This document shows positions 1 through 8,692 of a DNA stretch of 64,000 bases, in pieces. A program made the translations under genes and the position numbers. The notes below the pieces were generated by a model, which ran no database searches, was not told the DNA's origin, and worked only from the letters and a program-made list of their open reading frames with translations. Origin of the DNA: Actinoplanes sp. L3-i22 (GTDB taxonomy: Bacteria > Actinomycetota > Actinomycetes > Mycobacteriales > Micromonosporaceae); the NCBI RefSeq assembly GCF_019704555.1, contig NZ_AP024745.1, forward strand, positions 9,826,001 through 9,890,000, given 5' to 3'. How positions within the stretch are numbered: position 1 is the first letter of the stretch; each line of letters opens with the position of its first letter.

Positions 1-276
1 GTCGCCGCCGGTGAAGAAGACCCCGCTGGCCTCGCGCAGCACGGCCGCCGACGCCGGGTCGTTGGCCTCGGCGCGGGTGGTCAGGCGCAGCGCGCGGACC
101 GAGCCGGCGCCCAGCGCGGTGAACGTGTCGACGTAGTGCGTCTCGGTGTTCTCCGGCGCTCCGCTGGCGGTCGCGATCACCACGATCCGGGCGGACGCGG
201 CACCGGCCAGCTCCACGAACCGGACGAGCAACGCCGGCCCGGCGGCGCCTCCGATGATCAGTAGCCGGGCGTCCAC
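1..276 (-). CDS. Cyanophycinase-like peptidase (S51 family), 3' part cut by window edge
   Basis: The first 92 codons are present and the rest lies left of the window. The start is a GTG at 276, preceded by a strong GAGGAGG ribosome site. The protein opens with a Rossmann-like strand (LLIIGGAAGPA), continues with IVVIATASG, and reaches SGVFFTGGD at the edge. GVFFTGGDQ is the family signature of cyanophycinase (CphB), an intracellular serine exopeptidase that breaks the Asp-Arg polymer cyanophycin into dipeptides. No cyanophycin synthetase gene is visible here, but it would normally lie beyond the left edge. Family assignment is fairly sure; substrate is inferred. Confidence 0.75.
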   Translation of the reverse strand, partial: MDARLLIIGGAAGPALLVRFVELAGAASARIVVIATASGAPENTETHYVDTFTALGAGSVRALRLTTRAEANDPASAAVLREASGVFFTGGD

Positions 277-345
277 CGTGCCTCCTCAGCGGGACCCGTA
301 CCGGGCCCCTGTTGAGGTTAATCGGAACAAAACCGAAACATCCGG

Positions 346-1905
346 CTAATCGGAATGCTTGGCGGGCAGCAGGTGACGGACCGCCGGCGGGCCCTCGGCG
401 AGCGCGACCGCCCGCTCCTCGGACACCTCGTCGTCGCCGGTCAGCCGGCCCTCGTGCTGGCGCAGATGCTCCGCCCAGGTGGGCACCAGGTAGACCTCGA
501 CGAACTCGGCCGGATCGGCGCCGTCCTGGAACAGACCCCACCGGATCGCGCCGGTCCGCTGCCGCGAGCCGCGGAGGTCGTCCATCGCGCGCACGAACGC
601 CACCGTGTTCGCGGCCGGGACCCGGTACGTCGCGGAGACCAGGATCGGGCCCTCGTCCAGGTGCGGCTGCAGGAGCAGGTGCGGCTCGGCCCAGTAGACG
701 GCCGGGGTGTGGTCCTCGTCCTCGTGGGTGTGGACCGGCCACACCCGTACCGTCAAGGTGCCCGCCAGCATCAGTGCCGCCGCCAGCCCGAAGGTCTGCC
801 GCAGGCCGACGGCCTCGGCGGACTGTCCCCAGGCCAGCGCGCCGAGCGCCTGCCCACCGGCGAAGACCAGCTGGTAGATGGCCAGCGCCCGGGCCCGGAC
901 CCAGTTCGGCAGGTTGAGCTGCATCGCCACGTTCATCCGGGAGACCAGCATCATCCAGGCCAGGCCGGCCACCACCAGGACCGGCGTGACCACGAAGCGG
1001 TTCGGCACCAGCGCGATCACCAGCAGCGCGAGACCATAGGCGGCACCGGTCACGGCGATCATCTGATTGGTCCGCAGCAGCTTCCGGGCCCGGGGCATCA
1101 GCAGCGCCCCGGCGATCGCGCCGACCCCGAGCGCGGCCAGCAGCGTGCCGTAGCCGCCCGCGCCCATCCCCAGCTCCCGGCTCGCGACCAGCGGCAACAG
1201 GCCCCAGACCACGCTGCCGGGCAGCACGAACAGCAGCACCCGGCCGAGGACCCGGCGGATCACCGGCGAGTACCGGACGTACCGGCCGCCGGCCCGCAGC
1301 GCGGACGTGAAGTGCTCCGGACGGCTCGCCGGGGTTCGCCGCGGACGCTTCCAGCGCAGCAGCGCCACCGCGAAGACCAGGAACGACAGCGCGTTCAGGC
1401 CGAAGACGACGGCCGAGCCGAAGTGCGCCACGAGCAGGCCGGCCAGCGCCGGACCGGCGGACCGCGCGAGGTTGGTGTTGACCGCGCCGAGCGCGGACGC
1501 GGACGGCAGCTGATCGTGCGGCACGACCTCCGGGATCACCGCCTGCCACGACGGCAGGGTCAGCGCCTGCCCGCAGCCGAGCAGGAACGTAAAGATCAAC
1601 AGCACGCCGGGGGAGGCTTCCCCCAGGGCGGTCAGCGCGGTCAGGGCCGCTGCGATCAGAAACAGACTGAGCTGTACGGCGAGAAGCAGTCGCCGCCGGT
1701 CGAGGGCGTCCGCGACCGTCCCGGCGGGCAGGGCGAACAGCAGCACCGGCAGCGTGGTGGCCGTCTGCACCAGGCTGACCCAGGTCGCCGCGTCCGGCTC
1801 GGACACGACCAGCCACTGGGCGCCGACGGTCTGCATCCAGGTGCCGATGTTGCTGGCCAGCACCCCGATCCACAACGCCCGGAAGACCGGATCACTTCTC
1901 AGCAC
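346..1905 (-). CDS. MFS exporter (MFS_3/EntS type) with C-terminal ABM-like domain
   Basis: A 519-residue protein starting at GTG 1905. Residues 1-390 contain about twelve hydrophobic segments, with the MFS loop motif seen as AGTVADALDRRRLL near residue 60. The last ~115 residues are soluble and resemble the antibiotic-biosynthesis monooxygenase-like tail found in MFS_3 (PF05977) proteins. The family exports siderophores or small drugs across the membrane; the substrate cannot be read from sequence. It starts 9 nt after the HxlR regulator stop, so the two form an operon and the exporter is probably controlled by that regulator. Confidence 0.85.
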   Translation of the reverse strand: MLRSDPVFRALWIGVLASNIGTWMQTVGAQWLVVSEPDAATWVSLVQTATTLPVLLFALPAGTVADALDRRRLLLAVQLSLFLIAAALTALTALGEASPGVLLIFTFLLGCGQALTLPSWQAVIPEVVPHDQLPSASALGAVNTNLARSAGPALAGLLVAHFGSAVVFGLNALSFLVFAVALLRWKRPRRTPASRPEHFTSALRAGGRYVRYSPVIRRVLGRVLLFVLPGSVVWGLLPLVASRELGMGAGGYGTLLAALGVGAIAGALLMPRARKLLRTNQMIAVTGAAYGLALLVIALVPNRFVVTPVLVVAGLAWMMLVSRMNVAMQLNLPNWVRARALAIYQLVFAGGQALGALAWGQSAEAVGLRQTFGLAAALMLAGTLTVRVWPVHTHEDEDHTPAVYWAEPHLLLQPHLDEGPILVSATYRVPAANTVAFVRAMDDLRGSRQRTGAIRWGLFQDGADPAEFVEVYLVPTWAEHLRQHEGRLTGDDEVSEERAVALAEGPPAVRHLLPAKHSD

Positions 1906-1914
1906 CAGCAGAAT

Positions 1915-2403
1915 CTAGCCACGCCGATGTGCCCCCGGACCGGGGCGGGGCAGCACGTCGCGGTGGCCGGTCACCTCGTGGCTCTCGGCGCAGTGCAGCT
2001 CGGCGTGCAGCTCCGCCCCGCAGTCCCAATGGACGAACTGGATCGGCGGCCCGGCCGGGTCGGCCAGGTAGCGGTTGCCCCAGCCGGCCAGGGCGATCAT
2101 CACCGGATAGAGGTCGAACCCCTTCTCGGTCAGCCGGTACTCGTGACGCACCCGGGCGCCCGGCTCCCGATACGGCTCCCGGCGCAGCACCCCGGCCCGG
2201 ACCAGCGCGGACAGCCGATTCGTCAGCACCTGCCGGGGGATCCGGGTGCGTACCCGCATGTCCTCGAAACGGCGGATCCCGGAGAAGATCTCGCGCAGCA
2301 CCACCATCGTCCACTTCTCGCCGAGGATCTCCATCGCCCGCGAGATGGTGCAGTTGTCCACGTCCCAGTCGAGGGCTTCCGGCGGTGTGACATGCGCGAC
2401 CAT
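1915..2403 (-). CDS. HxlR-family winged-helix transcriptional regulator
   Basis: About 162 residues from ATG 2403. A longer reading to 2439 is possible, but 2403 has GGAG just upstream and places a TAGCTT hexamer 7 nt before the start. The central winged helix is typical of HxlR: DNCTISRAMEILGEKWTMVV followed by FSGIRRFEDM and the wing region REPYREPGARVRHEYRLTEKG. The cysteine in DNC is the redox or aldehyde-sensing position of several HxlR proteins. It is co-directional with the MFS gene, and the thioesterase is transcribed divergently 57 nt away, so it probably controls both. Confidence 0.88.
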   Translation of the reverse strand: MVAHVTPPEALDWDVDNCTISRAMEILGEKWTMVVLREIFSGIRRFEDMRVRTRIPRQVLTNRLSALVRAGVLRREPYREPGARVRHEYRLTEKGFDLYPVMIALAGWGNRYLADPAGPPIQFVHWDCGAELHAELHCAESHEVTGHRDVLPRPGPGAHRRG

Positions 2404-2410
2404 GCGCTCC

Positions 2411-2416
2411 AAGCTA
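2411..2416 (-). promoter_or_regulatory. Candidate -10 hexamer for the HxlR gene
   Basis: On the minus strand TAGCTT lies 7 nt before ATG 2403, inside the 56-bp divergent spacer shared with the thioesterase gene. No convincing -35 was found. Confidence 0.3.
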
Positions 2417-2459
2417 GGTCTCGTAGACAGACGCAGCAAGCCTGTGCCAGCCTGGGTCC

Positions 2460-2966
2460 ATGACGCAGACTCAGGCGCGCGAGCGTACGTTCACCTGGAC
2501 CGACCCGGCCGAGCACGCCAAGCTCTTCGTCGAGCGCAGCGGCCTGGACGTGCTGCGCGCGATGGCGGCCGGCGAGATCCCGCCCCCGCCGATCATGCAG
2601 CTCATCTCCGGTGACCGCCTCCAGGTCGAGCCGGGCAGCGTCACCATCACGCTCACCCCGCAGGAGTTCCACTACAACCCGATCGGCACCGTGCACGGCG
2701 GGGTCATCGCCACCCTGCTCGACACCGCCGCCGCCTGCTCGGTCCAGACCACCCTGCCGGCCGGCATCGGCTACACCAGCATGGACCTGAACGTGAAGTT
2801 CCTGCGCCCGGTCACCATCGACACCGGCCTGATCACCTGCACCGGGACCGTCCTGCAGCAGGGCCGCCGCACCGCGCTGGCCGAGGCCCGGCTGACCGAC
2901 GCCCGCGGCAAACTGATCGCCCACGCCACCTCGACCTGCCTGATCTTCGAGCTCCCCACCGCCTGA
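2460..2966 (+). CDS. PaaI-type hotdog thioesterase
   Basis: A 168-residue hotdog-fold protein. The PaaI active-site region is clear in NPIGTVHGGVIATLLDTA (residues ~78-95), where HGG and the following Asp form the catalytic signature. It then has YTSMDLNVKFLRPV, the second family block. Such enzymes hydrolyse acyl- or aryl-CoA thioesters in the cytoplasm. The N-terminal ~45 residues are an extension before the fold. It is divergent from the HxlR regulator. The exact thioester is unknown. Confidence 0.88.
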   Translation: MTQTQARERTFTWTDPAEHAKLFVERSGLDVLRAMAAGEIPPPPIMQLISGDRLQVEPGSVTITLTPQEFHYNPIGTVHGGVIATLLDTAAACSVQTTLPAGIGYTSMDLNVKFLRPVTIDTGLITCTGTVLQQGRRTALAEARLTDARGKLIAHATSTCLIFELPTA

Positions 2967-3066
2967 CCACCCGCCGCCTCCGAGCGGACTCGTTCGGCTC
3001 CAGCCGCAGGCCCCGGTCCTGCATGATGACGCCGATGGAGACCGACTTGTAGAGGATGGCGATGAA

Positions 3067-5886
3067 ATGTCTGTCTTATCCCAAGGGATCCTACGAGATC
3101 ACCGGCGGAGGTGGGTGGTAGCCGGCACCGCCACGCTGCTGACCACCGGGTACGCCGTCGGCCTCGGCTCCGCCGCACAGGCGGCCGCCGGGTGCACGAC
3201 CACCACTCCCGCGCTGAGCGTGCAGGCGACCTGCACCGTCCCGGGCACCGAGACGATCATGGTGCCGGTCGGGGCGCTCGTGGTCGGGTTGCAGGTCACC
3301 GGCGCCGGTGGCGGCGGCGGCCGGTCCGGCTCCTACTGGGGCAACGGCGGCAAGGGCGCGGTCGTCTCCGGCTGGGCCACGCTGCCCGTCGGTGCGGACC
3401 ACCTCGGCATCGCCGTGGGCGCGGGTGGCGCGGCGGGCGTGCCGTCCGGCGGCCTCGGCGGGGCCGGCGGCGGTGGCGGCTCGGCCGTCTTCGTCTACGA
3501 CGCCATGAACGTCCTGCTCGGGACCCTGGTCATCGCCGGGGCCGGCGGCGGCGGGGCCGGCGTCGACACGAACAGCCTGTCCTACGGCGGCGGCGGCAAC
3601 GCGGGGGTTGCCGGCACCGACGCCGGATATCCGGGTTACTACCTGGTCGGCGGCGGCGGCGCCGGAGCCGCCAACGGCACCGGTGGCGCGGCCGGAACCG
3701 GGACGACGGCGGGCGCCGCCGGCGGGTCGGCGGCGCCCGGCACGGTCGCGGCCGGTGGCGCGGGCGGCGTGATCGGCTCACGGCGAGGCGGGGACGGCGG
3801 CGGCGGTTACTCCGGCGGCGGTGGCGGCGGCGCCGACACGCGGGTCAGCGGCATCCAGTACATCGGGGCCGGCGGAGGCGGCGGCTCGACGTACATCGAC
3901 CCCACCGCGATGCCGGCCGCCACCAGCACCCTGGCCGGCAACAGCCCGGCCGCCGGCTCCGGCGGCAACGGCTATCCCCTCTCCGCGCCGATCAGCGCGG
4001 TGGCCGGCGGTGACGGCGCGGTCAGCATGACCTTCGCGCTCACCATTCCGCCGGGCATCACCTCGGTGGCACCGACCTCCGGCACGCTGACCGGGGGCGG
4101 CACGCTGACGATCACCGGCACCAACCTCACCGGGACGACCACCGTCACGGTCGGTGGCGCCCCGTGCGGCTCGGTCGTCGTGGTCTCCCCCACGTCGGTC
4201 ACCTGCACCCTCCCGCCCGGCAGCGCCGGCGCGGCCGACGTGGTGGTCACCTCGCCCAACGGCACGGACACCAAGACCGGCGCGTACACCTATCTCGCGA
4301 CGCCCACGGTCACGTCGGTGTCGCCGGTGGGCGGCCCGCTGGTCGGTGGCGGCACCCTGACGATCACCGGCACCGGCCTCACCGGGACCAGCGCCGTCTC
4401 GATCGGCGGCGCCCCGTGCACCTCGGTCGTCGTGGTCTCCCCCACGTCGGTCACCTGCGTCATCCCGCCCGGCATCGCCGGCGCGGTCAACGTCGTGGCC
4501 ACCGCGCCCGGTGGCACCGCCACCCGGCTGGCCGGGTACACGTACTACGGTCTGCCGTCGATCACCACGGTGCTGCCGGTCTCCGGCCCGCTGACCGGTG
4601 GCGGCCAGATGACGGTCACCGGCACCAACCTCACCGGGACCAGCGCGATCAGCGTCGGCGGCAACCCCTGCACGTCGGTGACCGTGGTGTCGCCCACGCA
4701 GGCCACCTGCACGATCCCGGCCGGCGGCGGCCTCGGCCCGGTGAACGTCGTGCTCACCACACCGGGCGGCGCCGACACCGAGGTGGCCGCGCACACCTAT
4801 CTCCCGGCGCCGACGATCACCTCGATCTCACCGGCGTCCGGGGACGTCGCCGGGGGCGGAGTGCTCACCATCACCGGCACCAACCTCACCGGCGCGAGCG
4901 CGGTCACGATGGGCGGACCCGCCTGCACCTCGGTGACCGTCCTGTCGCCGACCCAGGCCACCTGCACCATCCCGGCCAGCATCAATACCGGCCCGGTCGA
5001 GGTCGTGATCAGCACGCTGGGCGGGAGCAGCACGCTGCTCAACTCGTACACCTACACCGGGTCGCCGGTGGTCACGCCGTCACCGTCGCCGAGCGTGAGC
5101 CCGTCACCGACCCCGTCGTCGAGCCCGACGGTCTCGCCGTCGCCCAGCACCACCCCGCCGTCGCCCACCAGCAGCCCGACCCCGACGTCGAGTCCGTCGA
5201 CACCGCCGCCGGCCACCGACGACGACGTGCACCTGAAGCTCGCGCTCGAGCTGAAGGTCGACGCACCCCTGGCCGGCGCCGAGGCGAGCCTCAGCGGCGG
5301 CGGGCTGATGGCCTCGTCCACCTACGTGCTGACGATGCACTCGGACCCGGTGCAGGTCGCCTCCGGCACGACCGACGGCAACGGTGACTTCACCGCGGTC
5401 ATCACCATGCCGAAGAAGGCCTGTGTCACCGGCGGCCTGCACGAGCTCGTGCTCAGCGGCACCACGCCGAGCGGCAAGACCGTGCAGGACAGCAACTTCG
5501 TCGTGCTCAACGACACCTGCGCGGTGAAGGGCGTCAGCAAGAGCAAGCCGAAGAACAACACGGTGCAGCTGCGGACGTTCATCTTCCCGTACCTCTCCGC
5601 CGAGCTGCGCCCGAACGCCAAGCGCGTGCTGCGGGACCTGGCGAGCTCGGTCCGGGGCGCGAAGCAGCTGACGATCACCGGCTACACCCAGACGGGTCAG
5701 CAGTCCAAGCCCGCCCGGAAGTTCAACAAGCAGCTCGCTCTGCGCCGGGCCAAGGCGGTCCGCGCCTACCTGCAGAAACTGAAGGTGACCGCGCCGATCA
5801 GGGTGGTCGGCGCCGGTGGCGTGAACCCGGTCGACAAGAAGAACCAGTACAAGAACCGGCGGGTGACCATCACCGTCCGGTACTGA
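3067..5886 (+). CDS. Secreted Gly-rich / 4x IPT-TIG / OmpA-like wall protein
   Basis: A 939-residue exported protein. Residues 1-40 are a signal peptide (basic RDHRRRW, hydrophobic core, AQA-A cleavage site). Residues ~60-325 are Gly-rich with GGGGS-type runs. Four IPT/TIG immunoglobulin-like repeats of about 84 residues begin near 329, 412, 496 and 581; each has a GGG(T)LTITG motif and a Cys pair (GxPC...TC). Residues ~667-718 are a Pro/Ser/Thr linker. A beta-rich segment follows, then an OmpA-like domain (~832-939) ending in NRRVTITV. OmpA-like domains bind diaminopimelate in peptidoglycan, but the usual Asp of GxTD is Gln here (GYTQTG). This suggests a wall-anchored surface stalk; its function is unknown. 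Confidence 0.82.
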   Translation: MSVLSQGILRDHRRRWVVAGTATLLTTGYAVGLGSAAQAAAGCTTTTPALSVQATCTVPGTETIMVPVGALVVGLQVTGAGGGGGRSGSYWGNGGKGAVVSGWATLPVGADHLGIAVGAGGAAGVPSGGLGGAGGGGGSAVFVYDAMNVLLGTLVIAGAGGGGAGVDTNSLSYGGGGNAGVAGTDAGYPGYYLVGGGGAGAANGTGGAAGTGTTAGAAGGSAAPGTVAAGGAGGVIGSRRGGDGGGGYSGGGGGGADTRVSGIQYIGAGGGGGSTYIDPTAMPAATSTLAGNSPAAGSGGNGYPLSAPISAVAGGDGAVSMTFALTIPPGITSVAPTSGTLTGGGTLTITGTNLTGTTTVTVGGAPCGSVVVVSPTSVTCTLPPGSAGAADVVVTSPNGTDTKTGAYTYLATPTVTSVSPVGGPLVGGGTLTITGTGLTGTSAVSIGGAPCTSVVVVSPTSVTCVIPPGIAGAVNVVATAPGGTATRLAGYTYYGLPSITTVLPVSGPLTGGGQMTVTGTNLTGTSAISVGGNPCTSVTVVSPTQATCTIPAGGGLGPVNVVLTTPGGADTEVAAHTYLPAPTITSISPASGDVAGGGVLTITGTNLTGASAVTMGGPACTSVTVLSPTQATCTIPASINTGPVEVVISTLGGSSTLLNSYTYTGSPVVTPSPSPSVSPSPTPSSSPTVSPSPSTTPPSPTSSPTPTSSPSTPPPATDDDVHLKLALELKVDAPLAGAEASLSGGGLMASSTYVLTMHSDPVQVASGTTDGNGDFTAVITMPKKACVTGGLHELVLSGTTPSGKTVQDSNFVVLNDTCAVKGVSKSKPKNNTVQLRTFIFPYLSAELRPNAKRVLRDLASSVRGAKQLTITGYTQTGQQSKPARKFNKQLALRRAKAVRAYLQKLKVTAPIRVVGAGGVNPVDKKNQYKNRRVTITVRY

Positions 5887-5899
5887 TCAGCCGTTTTCC

Positions 5900-5931
5900 G
5901 AGCGGGCTCCCGGGTGACCGGGGGCCCGCTC
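5900..5931 (+). terminator. Strong hairpin after the IPT protein gene
   Basis: GAGCGGGCTCCCGG and CCGGGGGCCCGCTC pair over 14 bp with one G-T pair and a GTGA loop, 14 nt after the stop. It has no U run, as is common in high-GC actinobacteria. Confidence 0.7.
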
Positions 5932-5948
5932 GCGTTGCCGGGCCGGGC

Positions 5949-5954
5949 TAGGCT
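5949..5954 (+). promoter_or_regulatory. Candidate -10 hexamer of a leaderless promoter
   Basis: TAGGCT ends exactly 6 nt before GTG 5961, so transcription would begin at or next to the start codon. The same layout recurs at 36136, 42704, 51068 and 54010. Confidence 0.4.
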
Positions 5955-5960
5955 CGCGCC

Positions 5961-6455
5961 GTGAAACGGGGTGTGCAGGTCTCGATCGGACTCGCGGTGC
6001 TGGCCCTGCTCGCGTGCGGTGTCCCGCTGGCCCTGCAGGAGAAGGAGCAGGACCTCTGCGGGGATCAGATCGCCGAGGTCAACGAGACCGTCTACACCGC
6101 GCACCGATGGACCGCGAAGGACCTGCCCGGCATCGGTGACTATCCCGAGGTGCACTACCGGGTGGCGATCACCGGGGGGCCGTGCGACCGGGGCGCGCCC
6201 GCCTCGCCCGACAAGGCGTATCAGGGGGTGATCCGGCTCCGGCCGGAGGACGCCGCGGCGCTCGGCGCCGATTACGACTGGACGCCGGTCGCGGCGCCGG
6301 ACATCCGGCCGGACCTGGCGGCGTTCGTGCCGGCCGGGTCCGCGTGGCGGCACAGCGCGCGGTATGCCGAGGCGAAGGCGGCCGGGCCGCTGCGCGGGGA
6401 CCTGTATCTCAGCGCGGACGGGTCGACCGCGTACTTCGAGCTGCGAACCGGCTGA
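5961..6455 (+). CDS. Exported or membrane-anchored hypothetical protein
   Basis: A 164-residue protein from GTG 5961. Residues 4-25 form a hydrophobic segment (VSIGLAVLALLACGVPLAL) serving as signal peptide or anchor. The LLACG stretch resembles a lipobox but lacks the usual following small residues. The rest is soluble and Asp/Ala-rich, with two further cysteines (DLCGDQ and GGPCDRG) that could form a disulfide outside the cell. No family recognised. Terminators on both sides make it a single-gene unit. A candidate leaderless -10 supports the chosen start. Confidence 0.65.
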   Translation: MKRGVQVSIGLAVLALLACGVPLALQEKEQDLCGDQIAEVNETVYTAHRWTAKDLPGIGDYPEVHYRVAITGGPCDRGAPASPDKAYQGVIRLRPEDAAALGADYDWTPVAAPDIRPDLAAFVPAGSAWRHSARYAEAKAAGPLRGDLYLSADGSTAYFELRTG

Positions 6456-6484
6456 GCGCGTCCCGCCCGGGGGCGGGACGCGCT
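6455..6484. terminator. Bidirectional terminator between converging genes
   Basis: AGCGCGTCCCGCCC and GGGCGGGACGCGCT form a perfect 14-bp stem at the stop of the plus-strand gene. It sits 14 nt past the hisS stop on the other strand, so it can serve both. Confidence 0.7.
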
Positions 6485-6497
6485 TACCGCCGTACCC

Positions 6498-7811
6498 TCA
6501 CATCGCAGTGACCACCGGGAACATGTCGCCGGGCGGCGGAGCCCAGGTGGCCGCGGACGCCTCGGTCTGTTCCCCGGACCGGATGTCCTTGACCGTGTCC
6601 GGCGAGCCCGGGAACCAGACGTAGGGGATCCCGCGCCGGTCCGCGAACTGGATCTGCTTGCCGAACTTCGCCGCGGTCGGCGCCACCTCGGTCGGAATGC
6701 CGCGTTTGCGCAGCTCAGCGGCGATCCGGATGCACTCGGCGCGCTGCTCCTCGGCCGGCACCGCGACCAGCACGGCGGTCGGCACCGAGCGGGACACCGA
6801 CAGCGCGTTGTGCCCGAAGAGCAGGCCGAGCATCCGGGACACGCCGATCGAGATGCCGACGCCGGGGAAGCGGGTGTTGCCGACCGACGCGAGCGTCTCG
6901 TAGCGGCCACCGGAGCAGATCGAGCCGAACCGCTCGTACCCCTGCAATTGGGTCTCGTAGACCGTGCCGGTGTAGTAATCGAGACCACGGGCGATCTTCA
7001 GCTCGGCGCGGATCAGCCCCGGCGCGTGCTCGTTGGCCGCCTCGACCACCTGCAGCAGCTCGCCGAGCCCCTCGTCGAGGAGCGGGTCGCTGACGCCGAG
7101 GGCCCGGACCGCGTCCACGAACGAGCCGTCCGTGGTGGAGATCCCGGCCAGGGCGAGACACGCCGCGGCCTGCGCGTCGGTCGCGCCCGCGGTCTCGACC
7201 AGGAGCGCGGCCACCTTCTCCGGCCCGATCTTGTCGAGCTTGTCGACGGTCCGCAGCACCTGGGCGGTGTCCTCGAGGCCGAGCCCGCGGTAGAAGCCCT
7301 CGCAGACCTTCCGGTTGTTGACCAGGATGGTCGCCGACGGGATCGGCAGCGACCGGAACACGTCGCCGATGACCAGCGGCATCTCGGTGTCGAAGTGGAA
7401 CGGCAGGGTGTCCTGGTTGACCACGTCGATGTCGGCCTGGAGGAACTCGCGGTAGCGGCCCTCCTGCGGCCGCTCGCCGCGCCACACCTTCTGGATCTGG
7501 TAGCGCCGGAAGGGGAAGACCAATTTGCCGTGATTTTCCACGACAAATCGAGCAAAAGGCACCGTCAGGTCGAAGTGCAGGCCCAGCTGATCTTCCCGGG
7601 ACGGGGTGCCGGCCGCGTCCTGCAGCCGGTGCAGCAGATAGACCTCTTTGGACGTCTCACCCTTGGCGAGCAGCGTCTCCAGCGGCTCGACCGCCCGGGT
7701 CTCGAGCGGGGCGAACCCGTACAGCTCGAAGGTGGATCGGATCTTGTCCAGCACGGACTGCTCGATCATGCGCTGGGGCGGCAGCCACTCAGGGAAGCCG
7801 GAAATAGGCAC
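6498..7811 (-). CDS. hisS: Histidyl-tRNA synthetase
   Basis: A 437-residue class II synthetase that charges tRNA-His. Motif 2 is seen as RYQIQKVWRGERPQEGRYRE, and the histidine-specific block as GLDYYTGTVYE. Motif 3 is GVGISIGVSRM, and a C-terminal anticodon-binding domain follows (VLVAVPAEEQ...). It begins at GTG 7811 with AGGAGAGACA upstream. It is the left end of the conserved actinobacterial block hisS, MBL hydrolase, cyclophilin, relA. It is co-directional with the MBL gene 23 nt upstream and probably cotranscribed. Confidence 0.97.
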   Translation of the reverse strand: MPISGFPEWLPPQRMIEQSVLDKIRSTFELYGFAPLETRAVEPLETLLAKGETSKEVYLLHRLQDAAGTPSREDQLGLHFDLTVPFARFVVENHGKLVFPFRRYQIQKVWRGERPQEGRYREFLQADIDVVNQDTLPFHFDTEMPLVIGDVFRSLPIPSATILVNNRKVCEGFYRGLGLEDTAQVLRTVDKLDKIGPEKVAALLVETAGATDAQAAACLALAGISTTDGSFVDAVRALGVSDPLLDEGLGELLQVVEAANEHAPGLIRAELKIARGLDYYTGTVYETQLQGYERFGSICSGGRYETLASVGNTRFPGVGISIGVSRMLGLLFGHNALSVSRSVPTAVLVAVPAEEQRAECIRIAAELRKRGIPTEVAPTAAKFGKQIQFADRRGIPYVWFPGSPDTVKDIRSGEQTEASAATWAPPPGDMFPVVTAM

Positions 7812-7834
7812 TGTCTCTCCTGAAGAACAAACGA

Positions 7835-8533
7835 TCAGAGGAAGCGGCCGGGCGCCGCGATCAGCTCCCGCAGGTACGGGTTCGACGCGCGCTCACGGCC
7901 GATGGTGGTGGCCGGGCCGTGGCCGGGCAGCACGACGGTGTCGTCGGCGAGCGGGAGGATCTTGCCCCGCAGCGAGGACATCATCGTCGGGGTGCTGCCA
8001 CCCGGCAGGTCGGTGCGCCCGATCGAGCCCGCGAAGAGCACGTCCCCGGAGAGACAGAGCTCCTCCGCGTCCCAGGAGGAGCCCTCGCCCGGCAGGCGGA
8101 ACAGCACCGACCCGCCGGTATGGCCGGGTGCATGATCGACGGTGATCTTCAAGCCGATCAGGTCAAGAACGGCACCATCCGTCAATTCCGAGACGTCGTC
8201 GGGTTCCGAATACTCCATCCGGCCGCCGAACAACGCATTCAGATCGGCGCTCAGCCCCTTCGACGGATCGGCGAGCATCTCTCGATCGTCGGGGTGCACG
8301 TACGCCGTGATGCCGCGCGCCCCGCAGACCGGCGCGACGGAGAACGTGTGGTCCAGGTGACCATGCGTGAGCAGCACCGCGGCCGGGGACAGCCGGTGCT
8401 GCGCGAGCACCTCGTCCAACTGGTCGAGCACGCCGATGCCCGGGTCGACCACCAGACACTGCTCGCCCGGACCCGCGGCCACCACATAACAGTTGGTGCC
8501 GAAGGCCTGCGCCGGAAAGCTGGCGACGAGCAC
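7835..8533 (-). CDS. Metallo-beta-lactamase fold hydrolase, glyoxalase II-like
   Basis: 232 residues from GTG 8533, which has GAGGGGGA seven bases upstream; the open frame runs on to 8671 without a credible site. The two-metal motifs are complete: THGHLDH (residues ~56-62), GHTGGS, the bridging Asp in CLSGDVLF, and PGHG near the end. Family members hydrolyse S-lactoylglutathione-like or other thioesters; actinobacteria lack glutathione, so the natural substrate is probably a different thiol ester. It sits between hisS and the cyclophilins, as in Mycobacterium. Confidence 0.88.
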   Translation of the reverse strand: MLVASFPAQAFGTNCYVVAAGPGEQCLVVDPGIGVLDQLDEVLAQHRLSPAAVLLTHGHLDHTFSVAPVCGARGITAYVHPDDREMLADPSKGLSADLNALFGGRMEYSEPDDVSELTDGAVLDLIGLKITVDHAPGHTGGSVLFRLPGEGSSWDAEELCLSGDVLFAGSIGRTDLPGGSTPTMMSSLRGKILPLADDTVVLPGHGPATTIGRERASNPYLRELIAAPGRFL

Positions 8534-8692
8534 TGGCCGGTCCCCCTCACAGAAAAGCCACCGAAAAAGAGGTGCGAATCGTAACGAGCCTAGCGGGGCA
8601 GCCGCACACCACTTTCTCAGGAGGTACCCGTACACTCTCCCGAGCGTGTGGCGTGCCGCACCCCTTGACATAAACCGGGAAGGACAGCGTTA

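Noticed and set aside
355..2463. A 702-codon plus-strand frame across the MFS and HxlR genes
   Set aside because: Shadow frame; the MFS and HxlR domains on the minus strand are clear.
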